Source: RGIG4034 sp045628945
GTDB taxonomy: Bacteria; Bacillota; Clostridia; Lachnospirales; Lachnospiraceae
Length of the DNA stretch: 64,000 nucleotides
Assembly: GCA_045628945.1 (NCBI GenBank)
Contig: JAZQQG010000003.1
Coordinates: 1 to 64,000, forward strand
Direction: 5' to 3'
Shown: positions 41,237-50,113 of the stretch, piece after piece
How positions within the stretch are numbered: the first letter of the stretch is position 1
How the letters are laid out: each line of letters starts with the position of its first letter
The notes under the pieces: generated by a model
What the model saw: only the letters and a program-made list of their open reading frames with translations
The model's database searches: none
What the model was told of the DNA's origin: nothing
Program-made: the position numbers and the translations under genes

Positions 41237-41926
41237 TTAGGCATTCTCTTTTCTTTTTCCGTTCTTATTAACCCATCCGAAGAGGACATACAGAAGCGCG
41301 AAGGCTGCCACGGCGATTATGGTGGATACCAGGCGATTGTGGGACCATCTCATCTGACGGCGCAGATCATAATACAGACGATCCGACCAAACGGTGATGA
41401 GTAAAGTATAGGAAGCCGCACGGGAGAGTACGCGGTGCTGCCGTTTGAGTACGAAGTGATTCAAAAGTGCGAGGACCATGGTCACCAAGAGCGGAAGCAG
41501 AAGCATCCAGATTCCGAAAGCATGGAAGATTACAAACCAATCCTCTTCCAGGTCGGTGATATCCTCATGCCGAATGACCTGGTAGAGATTCGGATAGAGA
41601 TCGGTAAAGAGCGCCGTAAGACTTAAGAAGGTGATGCCGTGAACCGTCCATTGGCAAAGCGGATAGAAAATCGCAACCGCCAGATACAGCACCGGGAAAA
41701 GAACAAAGAAGACATCGCTCAAGGTATCTTCCGTGAGGTTTATAAATTCCAGGAACTGGTGTAACAGGATGAAGATGGTAAGAACGAACTGTAATGCGAC
41801 CACCAGATAGTCACTTCGAAACCAGTGCTTGCCCTTGTGGTCATAACGCGCCATTCGGATAAGCGCAGTCTCCATAATTCCTACCATCAGCAAAACGGCA
41901 ATGATTGCAATTGTTGTCCAATCCAT
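41237..41926 (-). CDS. Uncharacterised multi-pass membrane protein, paralogue 1
   Basis: A 229-residue membrane protein with six or seven hydrophobic segments, clearly related to the gene at 40521-41213. Shared motifs are LIRMARYD, IFYPLCQWTVHGITFLS, HFVLKRQHRVLSRAASYTLL and LLYVLFGWV. The two genes are 23 bp apart, and this one begins 30 bp after the carboxypeptidase gene. A tandem duplication is the simplest origin. The function is unknown; co-transcription suggests an envelope-related role. Confidence 0.77.
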   Translation of the reverse strand: MDWTTIAIIAVLLMVGIMETALIRMARYDHKGKHWFRSDYLVVALQFVLTIFILLHQFLEFINLTEDTLSDVFFVLFPVLYLAVAIFYPLCQWTVHGITFLSLTALFTDLYPNLYQVIRHEDITDLEEDWFVIFHAFGIWMLLLPLLVTMVLALLNHFVLKRQHRVLSRAASYTLLITVWSDRLYYDLRRQMRWSHNRLVSTIIAVAAFALLYVLFGWVNKNGKRKENA

Positions 41927-41956
41927 AAGAAATCTCCTTGCATCATAAAAATCGAA

Positions 41957-43558
41957 CTAGTAATCCTCTCGTCTTCTTCGTTTGGCACTTCGAAGGGACC
42001 GACGTCTTCTTCGCCGAAGCTCACGATTGCGGCGAATCGAGAAAGAGTAGCTTTTCAATATTTTCACAATAATTCCCAACAAAACAAGAACACCTACTAC
42101 GATGGCGGCCCAGAGGGCGACCTTCTTTAAGTTGATGTAGATGGTTCTTCCCGCAAAAGAAAAGGAGGGGTTTGCCGGGGTATTATTTTCCTCCGGGGTC
42201 TCCGGAGCAGGCTTTCGATCTGCGCCGGGCAGCTTTCCGTTCTGACCGGTCAGTACTAAGAGATTTGAGGTGGTAAGCGGGGCATTCAGACGAATGTTGC
42301 AGCTTCCGATGGGGACACCGTAGAGAGAGTAATCCACGCGGGCCATTACCGAATCCTCGGACGAATCGTAGAAGGAGAAGACCGAACCCGGAACCTCCGA
42401 ATCATGGATTCCTTCGCGAACCAGTGTCTTGGTTACCTCCGAGAAATCCACGCCGATGGGCAGGACCAGCTTGCCCTTTCGATCCATGGAGATCATGGGA
42501 GAAGAGTTGCCCATAATATCGTAGCCGCCGGTATAGAAGTCATTCTGGGGAATCAGGTAATCCCGCTCCACATCCTCCACATCGACGATGGTAAAATTAC
42601 TGAAGCCGTAGTTAAACAGGTCAATCGTATCCGTGAACTGGGAGGGAGCTTCCTCTTTTAACACGGCGCAGACGAGCTTCATGCCGTCCTTTTCTGCACA
42701 GGAGACCAGAGTCTGACGACAGATGTCGGTGTATCCGGTTTTGGAACCGACGAGATATTCGTACTCATAGGCGCAGTCCTTGAAGAGCTTGTTGTGGGAC
42801 TTAATGATATTATCCTCGGTCAGAACATAGACCGGGGTGGAAGACATGCGGCATAATTCCTCGTATTGGAAAAAGTTCGCCGCAATGACCGCCAGATCAT
42901 AGGCGCAGGTGTAATGCTCATAGGAAAAAAGACCATTGGCGTTGGCGAAATGTGAATTCACACAGCCAAGCATCTCGGCATATTCCGTCATATATTCCGC
43001 AAAGCGGGGCATAGAGCCGCTGATGTGCTCTCCCATGGCATTGGCGGTTTCGTTGGCAGAGCCGACCAAAAGCCCCCAGAGGCACTGCTCCATGGTGAGG
43101 ACTTCGCCGCCCTTCATATTCATATTGGAGGCATCCCAGGGAATATCCACGGCCTGAGCACTGAAGGACACCTTCTCGGAGAGCAGACAGGTCTCGTAGG
43201 CGATGAGTGCGGTTAAGAGCTTGGTGGTGCTGGCGGGATACTCGGTTGCGTAGATGTTCTTGGCATAGAGAATGGTTCCCGTGTTGACCTCGACTAAAAT
43301 AGCGGCATCGGCGCTGACGATGGGACCGTCGGGCCAGCCTTCAATCTCGTTGGACTCTACGGGAATTGCCTGCTTTGCCTCAATCTCCGCGGTGCGGTCC
43401 TTCGCAGCGTAGGCGACGGACGAAGACAGCATATCGGCAGCGGGAGAAAGCACGGTGGCAGCGGAAGTCACTGCAAGGGCGAGACCCAGTGCCAGTGTCT
43501 TAAGAATCCCGCGGTGTTTTGAATTCGGTTGTTGGTTTGGCCGGTTTGTTTTTTTCAT
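41957..43558 (-). CDS. D-alanyl-D-alanine carboxypeptidase (DacA/DacF family)
   Basis: A penicillin-binding peptidase S11 that trims the pentapeptide stem of peptidoglycan. I choose ATG 43558 (533 residues) since the protein then opens with a signal peptide (MKKTNRPNQQ..., hydrophobic core at about 20-37, cleavage near SVAYA). Catalytic motifs are SxxK at Ser110-Lys113 (YPASTTK), SAN at 167-169 and KTG at 273-275. A PBP5-type C-terminal domain precedes a membrane helix (about 475-500) and a very basic tail (RRNRELRRRRRRS...). No Shine-Dalgarno sequence is visible, and a TATAAT lies seven bases upstream. Confidence 0.92.
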   Translation of the reverse strand: MKKTNRPNQQPNSKHRGILKTLALGLALAVTSAATVLSPAADMLSSSVAYAAKDRTAEIEAKQAIPVESNEIEGWPDGPIVSADAAILVEVNTGTILYAKNIYATEYPASTTKLLTALIAYETCLLSEKVSFSAQAVDIPWDASNMNMKGGEVLTMEQCLWGLLVGSANETANAMGEHISGSMPRFAEYMTEYAEMLGCVNSHFANANGLFSYEHYTCAYDLAVIAANFFQYEELCRMSSTPVYVLTEDNIIKSHNKLFKDCAYEYEYLVGSKTGYTDICRQTLVSCAEKDGMKLVCAVLKEEAPSQFTDTIDLFNYGFSNFTIVDVEDVERDYLIPQNDFYTGGYDIMGNSSPMISMDRKGKLVLPIGVDFSEVTKTLVREGIHDSEVPGSVFSFYDSSEDSVMARVDYSLYGVPIGSCNIRLNAPLTTSNLLVLTGQNGKLPGADRKPAPETPEENNTPANPSFSFAGRTIYINLKKVALWAAIVVGVLVLLGIIVKILKSYSFSIRRNRELRRRRRRSLRSAKRRRREDY

Positions 43559-43565
43559 GGATAAT

Positions 43566-43571
43566 ATTATA
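43566..43571 (-). promoter_or_regulatory. Possible -10 box giving a leaderless carboxypeptidase mRNA
   Basis: On the minus strand TATAAT is followed by seven bases and then the ATG at 43558. No binding site is present in between. No good -35 box is visible, so the assignment is tentative. Confidence 0.4.
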
Positions 43572-43726
43572 GCATAAGCGCGGTGGGACCGTAACTTTTT
43601 CGTTGCTTTTTTTGAAAATGGTTGTATGATAATTAGGGTTACAATGCATTGACTATGCATATAAATAAGAAGATAGTTGTCTGCTTCCATAAAAAGGAGC
43701 GGTCGGCTTTTGGATGAGGATAAGAA

Positions 43727-44392
43727 ATGAGATTACGGAATATTCCCGGTGCGGATGAACGAATTGCGGCAAGTGATTATGTGGTAAGCGACCCGGCGCA
43801 GTATCGTGGCAGATGGAAGGAGCTCTTTGGCAACGACAATCCCATTCGCATGGAGATCGGTATGGGCAAAGGACGATTTATCACGGATCTGTCCGGCATG
43901 CATCCCGAAATAAATTATATCGGTGTGGAGCTCTATACAAGCGTACTGCTTCGCGCGGTGCAGAAGGCGGAGAGTTTTGAACAACCTCGCGAAAACCTTC
44001 GATTCTTATGTGTGGATGCCAAGGAGCTGGTGAACTTTTTCGCTCCCGGCGAGGTGGATCGTATCTACTTAAATTTTTCAGATCCCTGGCCGAAGGATCG
44101 TCATGCGAAGCGAAGACTTCCTGCGAGAGAGTTCCTGGCACGATACAAGCAGTTCTTAAAAGAGGATGGACGCATCGAGTTCAAGACCGACAACCGCGGA
44201 CTGTTTGATTTTGCGGTGGAGGAGGCAAAGGATACGAATTGTGAGCTTCTCTATGTATCCTACGATCTTCACTCCGATGCAGAAAAAATGAAGACAAATG
44301 TGATGACCGAATACGAAGAGAAATTCTCCTCCATCGGCAATCCCATCTGTAAATATGAAATAACCTTATCCGGCATGCGGTCGGTAGAATAG
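43727..44392 (+). CDS. trmB: tRNA (guanine(46)-N7)-methyltransferase
   Basis: S-adenosylmethionine-dependent enzyme forming m7G46 in tRNA. It is 221 residues. Visible are the SAM motif EIGMGKGRFITDLSGMHP (residues about 42-59), NYIGVELYTSVLLRA, and the family hallmark NFSDPWPKDRHAKRRL. The C-terminal catalytic region has FKTDNRGLFDFA. GAGGAT lies before the ATG. It is divergent from the carboxypeptidase gene and lies nine bases before the antiporter operon, so it may share that transcript. Confidence 0.97.
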   Translation: MRLRNIPGADERIAASDYVVSDPAQYRGRWKELFGNDNPIRMEIGMGKGRFITDLSGMHPEINYIGVELYTSVLLRAVQKAESFEQPRENLRFLCVDAKELVNFFAPGEVDRIYLNFSDPWPKDRHAKRRLPAREFLARYKQFLKEDGRIEFKTDNRGLFDFAVEEAKDTNCELLYVSYDLHSDAEKMKTNVMTEYEEKFSSIGNPICKYEITLSGMRSVE

Positions 44393-44401
44393 AGGTGGGC
44401 A

Positions 44402-44866
44402 ATGTTTCTATTATTCTTATTGTTCTGGATTATCTTCAACGCCAATTTCACATTGGAGATTCTGCTCTTCGGAATCGTGATTAGTGCGGCACTTTATGCC
44501 TTTGTCTGGAAGTTTATGGGATACGGCCCCAAGCAGGATCTTTTTCTTTTGAAGAAGCTTCCGCTTGTTCTTTTGTATCTGTTGCGTCTGATTTGGGAAG
44601 TAATCAAAGCGGCGTTAGGCGTCATTCGTGTGATTCTTTCCCGCAAGAAGCCGGATCCGGTTATTGTGACTTTTCGTACCGATCTGAAGACCACGACGGC
44701 GAGAGTACTTCTGGCGAATTCGATTACCTTAACGCCCGGGACCATTTCCGTGCAGCTTGAGGAGGATCGTTATACCGTACATTGCCTGGATCGCAGCATG
44801 TCAAAGGGAATGGACGAAAGTTGTTTTGTGAAGTTATTGCGTAAGCTGGAAGGAGGAGCCCGATGA
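44402..44866 (+). CDS. mrpE: Mrp/Mnh-type antiporter subunit E
   Basis: A 154-residue membrane protein of the MnhE/MrpE family, with hydrophobic helices at the N-terminus (FLLFLLFWIIFNANFTLEIL) and in the middle, and a conserved C-terminal cytoplasmic part (ANSITLTPGTISVQLEEDRY). It opens the antiporter operon; the four-base ATGA overlap with mrpF indicates coupled translation. Confidence 0.92.
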   Translation: MFLLFLLFWIIFNANFTLEILLFGIVISAALYAFVWKFMGYGPKQDLFLLKKLPLVLLYLLRLIWEVIKAALGVIRVILSRKKPDPVIVTFRTDLKTTTARVLLANSITLTPGTISVQLEEDRYTVHCLDRSMSKGMDESCFVKLLRKLEGGAR

Positions 44867-45207
44867 AAACAGGAATCGAATGGATGGACCGTGCATACCC
44901 GATTATGATTGAAGTCGTGCTGATCGTAACGGCGATCTTAATCTTCTTCTGTCTGGTACGTTCGATTATCGGTCCCCGCGTGGCGGACCGCGTGATCTCC
45001 GTCAATATGATCGGAACCATGGTTATGGTCATTATTGCACTGCTGGCCGTATGGTTGAAGGAAGGGTATCTGGCGGATATCTGTATTATCTATGCGATGT
45101 TAAGCTTCTTAGCCGTGGTAGTTCTGTGTAAGGTCTACACCGGAGTTTATCTGGAACATAAGCAGCGAGAGGAGGAAAAGAAGAATGCAGACGCTGACAA
45201 TCATTAG
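44863..45207 (+). CDS. mrpF: Mrp/Mnh-type antiporter subunit F
   Basis: A 114-residue MrpF-like protein with three membrane helices. The conserved segment is VRSIIGPRVADRVISVNMIG (about residues 26-45). It overlaps mrpE by four bases and mrpG by 23 bases. The tail is charged (KQREEEKKNADADNH), partly because it overlaps the mrpG start. Confidence 0.92.
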   Translation: MKTGIEWMDRAYPIMIEVVLIVTAILIFFCLVRSIIGPRVADRVISVNMIGTMVMVIIALLAVWLKEGYLADICIIYAMLSFLAVVVLCKVYTGVYLEHKQREEEKKNADADNH

Positions 45208-45610
45208 ATTTATTCTCGGCTTCCTACTTCTGTTCCTCGGAGTGCTCGTGTTTCTGTTGGAAGTAATCGGGGTATATAAGTTCAAGTATGTTTTGAATCG
45301 TATGCATAGTGCGGCCATCGGCGATACGCTGGGAATCGGATGTGCTATGATCGGCATTATGATTCTGGAGGGATTCACCTTTACGACACTGAAGTTCTTC
45401 CTGGTGCTTCTTTTCCTGTGGTTCTCCTCCCCGGCAGCCAGTCACCTGATTGCCCGCACGGAGGTTACCATCAATGAAAACCTCGCAGACTACGTTGAGG
45501 TATGTCCCGAGGACAGCACGGAGAATATGACGGTCTCCACCGTATCCGAGGAACCGCTTCGCGATGAGGTGGATGACAGCAAGGACAGTAAGGAGGTATT
45601 CAATGGATAG
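45185..45610 (+). CDS. mrpG: Mrp/Mnh-type antiporter subunit G
   Basis: A 141-residue MrpG-like protein. Three helices occupy the first 100 residues, with FKYVLNRMHSAAIGDTLGIG as the family motif and SPAASHLIARTE in the third-helix region. The last 40 residues are acidic and cytoplasmic. The start ATG lies inside mrpF after GAGGAGG. It overlaps the next gene by eight bases. Confidence 0.92.
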   Translation: MQTLTIIRFILGFLLLFLGVLVFLLEVIGVYKFKYVLNRMHSAAIGDTLGIGCAMIGIMILEGFTFTTLKFFLVLLFLWFSSPAASHLIARTEVTINENLADYVEVCPEDSTENMTVSTVSEEPLRDEVDDSKDSKEVFNG

Positions 45611-45881
45611 CGTGTTTTTGTATATTCTTTTGGCCCTTCTGGTCATCTGTGCGATTGCCGTAAGTTTCTCAAAGAAGCTACTGAACGCCATTTTGGTCTA
45701 TATGTCGTTTTCCTTGATTATGTCTATCATCTGGATTCTCTTAGAGTCTCCCGACCTGGCCATTACCGAGGCGGCGGTAGGTGCCGGCGTAACGACCCTT
45801 CTGTTTGTGGTAACGCTTAAGAAGATTCATAGCGTTCTGCGTAATCCTGAAGAAAAAAAGGAGGACGAGAACCATGTTTAG
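45603..45881 (+). CDS. MbhD-like subunit (DUF4040), equivalent to part of MrpA C-terminus
   Basis: A 92-residue protein from ATG 45603 after AAGGAGG. It has three helices and the MbhD/DUF4040 motif SPDLAITEAAVGAGVTTLLF. In classical Mrp systems this segment is fused at the C-terminus of MrpA; in archaeal membrane hydrogenases it is the separate subunit MbhD. It overlaps mrpG and the following gene by eight bases each. Confidence 0.87.
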   Translation: MDSVFLYILLALLVICAIAVSFSKKLLNAILVYMSFSLIMSIIWILLESPDLAITEAAVGAGVTTLLFVVTLKKIHSVLRNPEEKKEDENHV

Positions 45882-46734
45882 AGAACTGAGTCAGATTGAT
45901 ATCAATGCGGATGCCGAGTCTGTACGACGCGGAGTCTACGACCTTGAGCACAATCATTCCTTCAATAAGTATCGGGTACTCTATCGGGTACTGGCGATTC
46001 TTTTTGCTCTGGGCTTAATCTTCATGCTGGTGGCTACCGTATCCTATATGCCTCCTACGGGGGAGGTTACGAACCCGACCAACAATGAAGTTGCACAGAG
46101 ATATATCGAGAGCGGTCTGGAAGAGACGGGGGCGACCAATGTGGTTGCCGGTATGATTCTGGACTACCGTGCCTTTGATACTCTGGGTGAGTCCCATGTA
46201 TTGTTCGTTGCGGCCATCACCGTTATCATCCTTTTGCGTGTCGACAAGAATCGTAAGAAGACCGACGGCGCGCTGGATGAGGATATGGCAGAGGTCTATG
46301 ACCGAAACTACGAGCCAAAAAACGATACGATTCTTGCCAAGGTAGCCGTGGTACTGGTTCCTATGATTATGATCTTCGGAATCTATGTCATTCTGTGCGG
46401 TCATCTGGGACCCGGTGGTGGTTTCTCCGGCGGTGCCATTATCGGTGCGGGCCTGATTCTCTACCTGAATGCCTTCGGCTTTGAGAAAACAGAGCGTTTC
46501 TTTACCGAGAAGGTATATCGCCGTATCACGGTATGTGCGCTTGGCTTCTATGCCATTGCAAAATGCTATTCCTTTTTCTGCGGTGCGAATCACCTGGAAA
46601 GCGGAATCAGTACCGGAACGCCCGGCGCCATTATCAGTGCCGGACTGATTCTTCCGCTCAATATCGCGGTTGGATGTGTCGTTGCCTGTACGATGTATGG
46701 CTTCTATGTATTATTCCGAAAAGGAGGATTCTAA
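45874..46734 (+). CDS. MbhE-MrpB fusion antiporter subunit
   Basis: A 286-residue protein. Residues about 38-125 resemble MbhE (the end of MrpA), with the motif TNVVAGMILDYRAFDTLGES. Residues about 150-286 are an MnhB/MrpB domain with HLGPGGGFSGGAIIGAGLIL. An extra hydrophilic N-terminus (residues 1-35) has no match I recognise. GGAGG precedes the ATG. The split of MrpA into a large NuoL-like subunit, MbhD and this fusion is the Mbh-like rather than the B. subtilis-like arrangement. Confidence 0.87.
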   Translation: MFRELSQIDINADAESVRRGVYDLEHNHSFNKYRVLYRVLAILFALGLIFMLVATVSYMPPTGEVTNPTNNEVAQRYIESGLEETGATNVVAGMILDYRAFDTLGESHVLFVAAITVIILLRVDKNRKKTDGALDEDMAEVYDRNYEPKNDTILAKVAVVLVPMIMIFGIYVILCGHLGPGGGFSGGAIIGAGLILYLNAFGFEKTERFFTEKVYRRITVCALGFYAIAKCYSFFCGANHLESGISTGTPGAIISAGLILPLNIAVGCVVACTMYGFYVLFRKGGF

Positions 46735-46735
46735 G

Positions 46736-47116
46736 ATGTTTGGTCCGAATCTCTCTGCAAATATTGTGGAAGCCTTTTCGATGGTTCTGTTCGGAATCGG
46801 CTTCTCGAATTTACTGCTTCAGAAGAACCTGATTAAAAAGATTATCGGTCTGAATATCATGGATTCTTCCGTATATCTGTTTCTGGCACTGAAAGGATAC
46901 ATTAAGGGTCATGTGGCACCGATTCTCAGTGATTCGGTACCGGCAACGACGGACGTGATGGTGAACCCGATTCCCAGCGGTCTGGTCTTAACCGGAATCG
47001 TGGTGTCCGTATCCGTTACGGCTTTGATGCTGTCCCTGACCATTCGTCTCTATCGCAGATACCATACGCTGGATCTTGATGAGATCTCCTTCCGTTTGCG
47101 AAAGGAGGGTCGATAG
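46736..47116 (+). CDS. mrpC: Mrp/Mnh-type antiporter subunit C (NuoK-like)
   Basis: A 126-residue protein from ATG 46736, seven bases after AAGGAGG. Three helices and the motifs NIVEAFSMVLFGIGFSNLLL and IIGLNIMDSSVYLFL match MrpC/NuoK. The segment DVMVNPIPSGLVLTGIVVSV holds the conserved PxPxALVLTxIVI pattern. Its stop directly precedes the next start. Confidence 0.92.
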   Translation: MFGPNLSANIVEAFSMVLFGIGFSNLLLQKNLIKKIIGLNIMDSSVYLFLALKGYIKGHVAPILSDSVPATTDVMVNPIPSGLVLTGIVVSVSVTALMLSLTIRLYRRYHTLDLDEISFRLRKEGR

Positions 47117-48628
47117 ATGAGAGACATGATTCAGAATTTTCCTCTTTTCTCCATTGTCGGCTGCTTATTAAGCGGTAGTATTTCTTCCGTATTGAAGCGT
47201 CGCGCGGCGAGAATTGTCAATCTCGTTCTGATCGGTGCAGTCGGGGCCATGTCCTTAGCGCTTATGATTTACTGCATGCAGAACGGATCCTTTACCTACT
47301 GGATGGGTCACTTCCCGGCGCCCTGGGGCAACGAGGTTCGCGGTGGTGTGCTGGAAGGCTTTATCGCAACGTTTTTCTGTGTGATTATGCTCTTTTCCAT
47401 GTTAGGCGGTCATCATAAGTTATTCGATGAGGTTGAGGAGAGTAAGCATAACTTATTCTACGTTCTCACGAACCTGTTGCTGTGTTCGCTGATTGCATTG
47501 GTATATACCAACGACTTATTTACCGCTTACGTGTTCGTGGAGATTAATACCATTTCGGCCTGCGGTCTGATTATGATTCGCCAGAACGGTCGTACCATTG
47601 AGGCGGCGGTTCGTTACATGATCATGAGCTTAATCGGTTCGGGTCTTCTTTTGCTCGGTATCTGCATGATCTACGATATGACCGGTCACCTGCTAATGAG
47701 TAACATTAAGGAGAGCATTGCAGTTCTGGTAAGCACCGGCGAATATCGCGAACCCCTTACCGTTGCCATGGGTCTTATGATTGTGGGCTTAGGTGTAAAA
47801 AGTGCATTGTTCCCGTTCCATACCTGGCTTCCGGATGCCTACGGATACTCAACGGTATCCAGTGCGGCGATTCTGTCGAGCCTGGTATCCAAGGGATATA
47901 TCTTCTTACTCATTAAGATTGTTTATCGTGTCATCGGTTTCGATGTCATCTGCGATTCGAAGATTCTGAACGTATTGTTCGTCTTCGGTCTGTGCGGAAT
48001 GATTCTTGGTTCCGTCAGTGCGATTCACGAGAAGGACATTCGTCGTATGATTGCATTCTCGTCGGTTGCCCAGATTGGTTACATTTATATGGGAATCGGT
48101 ATGGCAACCGAGGCCGGTATGTCCGCTTCGATTTACCATATTCTGTCCCATGCGGCGACGAAGTCCATGCTGTTCGTTGCGGCCATCGGATTAACCGATG
48201 TGTCGGCGGGAAGTCGCCATTTTACGGAGCTTACCGGTTCGGCCTACCGTAATAAGATTGCGGGCCTGGGCTTTGCGGTCGGATCCCTTTCGATGGTCGG
48301 TATTCCTCTTTTCTCCGGATTCATCAGCAAGCTGCTGTTCATGAATGCGGCGGTAGAGGTTCGGCTCATTCGCATGATTCCCGCTTTGGTCTGCTTGGGA
48401 ATCAGTACCATTCTGAATGCCATCTACTTCATGAAGACCGTTGTTCGAATCTACACGCCGGAAAAAGGCATGTATGACGGACGTGAGGGCTTCGGGACGA
48501 AGACCTTTGGCAAGCAGAAGGTTTACGCAATTGTAATCTTCTTATTTATCATTCTGAATGTGGTATTGGGTCTGTTCTCCAATTCGATTATGGATTGGAT
48601 TGCGCAGGGCTTACACATGTTTGCGTAG
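47117..48628 (+). CDS. Proton-translocating antiporter-like subunit 1 (MrpD/NuoN family)
   Basis: A 503-residue multi-pass protein of the complex I antiporter-like family, 14 helices expected. The ion-pathway residues are present: Glu in YVFVEINTISA, Lys in GLGVKSALFPFHTWLP, and the later Lys in HAATKSMLF. It follows mrpC directly, the position of mrpD in other Mrp operons, so this is the best candidate for the classical MrpD. Confidence 0.9.
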   Translation: MRDMIQNFPLFSIVGCLLSGSISSVLKRRAARIVNLVLIGAVGAMSLALMIYCMQNGSFTYWMGHFPAPWGNEVRGGVLEGFIATFFCVIMLFSMLGGHHKLFDEVEESKHNLFYVLTNLLLCSLIALVYTNDLFTAYVFVEINTISACGLIMIRQNGRTIEAAVRYMIMSLIGSGLLLLGICMIYDMTGHLLMSNIKESIAVLVSTGEYREPLTVAMGLMIVGLGVKSALFPFHTWLPDAYGYSTVSSAAILSSLVSKGYIFLLIKIVYRVIGFDVICDSKILNVLFVFGLCGMILGSVSAIHEKDIRRMIAFSSVAQIGYIYMGIGMATEAGMSASIYHILSHAATKSMLFVAAIGLTDVSAGSRHFTELTGSAYRNKIAGLGFAVGSLSMVGIPLFSGFISKLLFMNAAVEVRLIRMIPALVCLGISTILNAIYFMKTVVRIYTPEKGMYDGREGFGTKTFGKQKVYAIVIFLFIILNVVLGLFSNSIMDWIAQGLHMFA

Positions 48629-48643
48629 AAAGGAGGAGACGAT

Positions 48644-50113
48644 ATGGATGCTTTGGTATATGTAGCGGTACTTACTCCGATTCTTGTCGGTCTCTTTCTG
48701 GCGGCATGTCCCGAGAAGCCTTTTGAGGAGAAGCGAATCGTGCTTCTGACTCTGGTGGGAGGCGTGCTTCTTCTGACGGCAGTGATGACGGCGGGGGTTG
48801 CCCTTACCGCAAGCGGGGAGCGCATGGTCTTCTTTGATCTTACGAAGAACCTAAGCCTGTCCTTCCGTGTGGATTCCACCGGCCGACTGTTTTCGATTGT
48901 TCTGAGTATTCTGTGGGTAACCTCCGGTTTCTATGCGTTCTCGTACATGAAACACAGTGCCCATGAAAAAAGAATGTATGGGTTTTACCTGATTGTGTAC
49001 GGTGTCATTCTTGCACTGAATTTTGCAGGCGACCTGATTACCTTCTATATGTTCTATGAGCTGATGACGCTTACTTCCGTGCCGATGGTTCTTCATGAGC
49101 AGAGCAAGGAAGCAACGGCAGCGGGCTTTAAGTATATGTTCTATTCCTTCTTCGGTGCGTACATGGCGCTGTTCGGATTGTATTTTATCAATCGATTCGG
49201 ACTGACCTATGCCTTCACCGACGGCGGAGTGTTGAATCCGGAACTGATCGGTGCCAATAAGGAACTTCTGTTACTGGTGTGCTTCTTTATGATTATGGGA
49301 TTCTCTGTGAAAGCCGGAATGTTTCCTCTTCACGCATGGCTTACCAGCGCCCATCCCGTGGCTCCGTCCCCGGCTTCCGCAGTACTCTCCGGTATGATTG
49401 TAAAATGCGGTGTGCTTGGAATTATTCGTGTGGTTTACCAGATGTTCGGTGCGGAGTTCATTCGCGGCACCTGGGTGCAGTTTGCACTTTTGACCCTGAC
49501 GCTCATTACGGTATTTATGGGCTCCATGGCCGCGTATCGCGAGAAGCTCTTTAAGAAACGTCTGGCGTATTCGACGGTCAGCCAGATTTCGTATATTTTG
49601 TTCGGAATCTTCTGCCTGAACGAGACGGCTCTTACCGGTTCGTACCTGCACATCTCGGCCCATGCATTTATTAAGTGTGGCTTGTTCTTATGTGCCGGTG
49701 CCGTTATCCATGTGACCGGTCATAAGAATGTCGATGACTATCGGGGAATCGGCAAGAAGATGCCTGCCCTGATGTGGTGCTATACGTTACTGTCTCTTGG
49801 ATTAATCGGTATTCCGCCTATGGGTGGTTTTACCAGTAAGTGGTTTTTGGGAATCGGTGCTCTTCGCTCGGCGTCCACCATCGGAGCCTTTTCCTATATC
49901 GGACCGATTGTGCTGTTAATCAGTGCGCTTCTGACGGCCGGATATCTGCTGCCGATTTCGTTGCATGCTTTTTTCCCGGGAAAAGAGTATTATGCGGAGC
50001 CCTCGAATCTTTCGAAGAGTAAGCTGTCCTTATGGATGCTTGTTCCGATTATTGTGCTGACCTTGTTGGCTGCTTTTGTGGGAGTATTCCCCGGCGTATG
50101 GGAGGTGAGATAA
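48644..50113 (+). CDS. Proton-translocating antiporter-like subunit 2 (NuoM/MrpD family)
   Basis: A 489-residue antiporter-like subunit. The Glu motif is MFYELMTLTSVP, the Lys motif GFSVKAGMFPLHAWL, and the C-terminal half Lys is in HAFIKCGLFLCAG. AAAGGAGG precedes the ATG. Its TAA stop shares one base with the ATG of the next gene. It is an additional module not found in six- or seven-gene Mrp operons. Confidence 0.9.
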   Translation: MDALVYVAVLTPILVGLFLAACPEKPFEEKRIVLLTLVGGVLLLTAVMTAGVALTASGERMVFFDLTKNLSLSFRVDSTGRLFSIVLSILWVTSGFYAFSYMKHSAHEKRMYGFYLIVYGVILALNFAGDLITFYMFYELMTLTSVPMVLHEQSKEATAAGFKYMFYSFFGAYMALFGLYFINRFGLTYAFTDGGVLNPELIGANKELLLLVCFFMIMGFSVKAGMFPLHAWLTSAHPVAPSPASAVLSGMIVKCGVLGIIRVVYQMFGAEFIRGTWVQFALLTLTLITVFMGSMAAYREKLFKKRLAYSTVSQISYILFGIFCLNETALTGSYLHISAHAFIKCGLFLCAGAVIHVTGHKNVDDYRGIGKKMPALMWCYTLLSLGLIGIPPMGGFTSKWFLGIGALRSASTIGAFSYIGPIVLLISALLTAGYLLPISLHAFFPGKEYYAEPSNLSKSKLSLWMLVPIIVLTLLAAFVGVFPGVWEVR

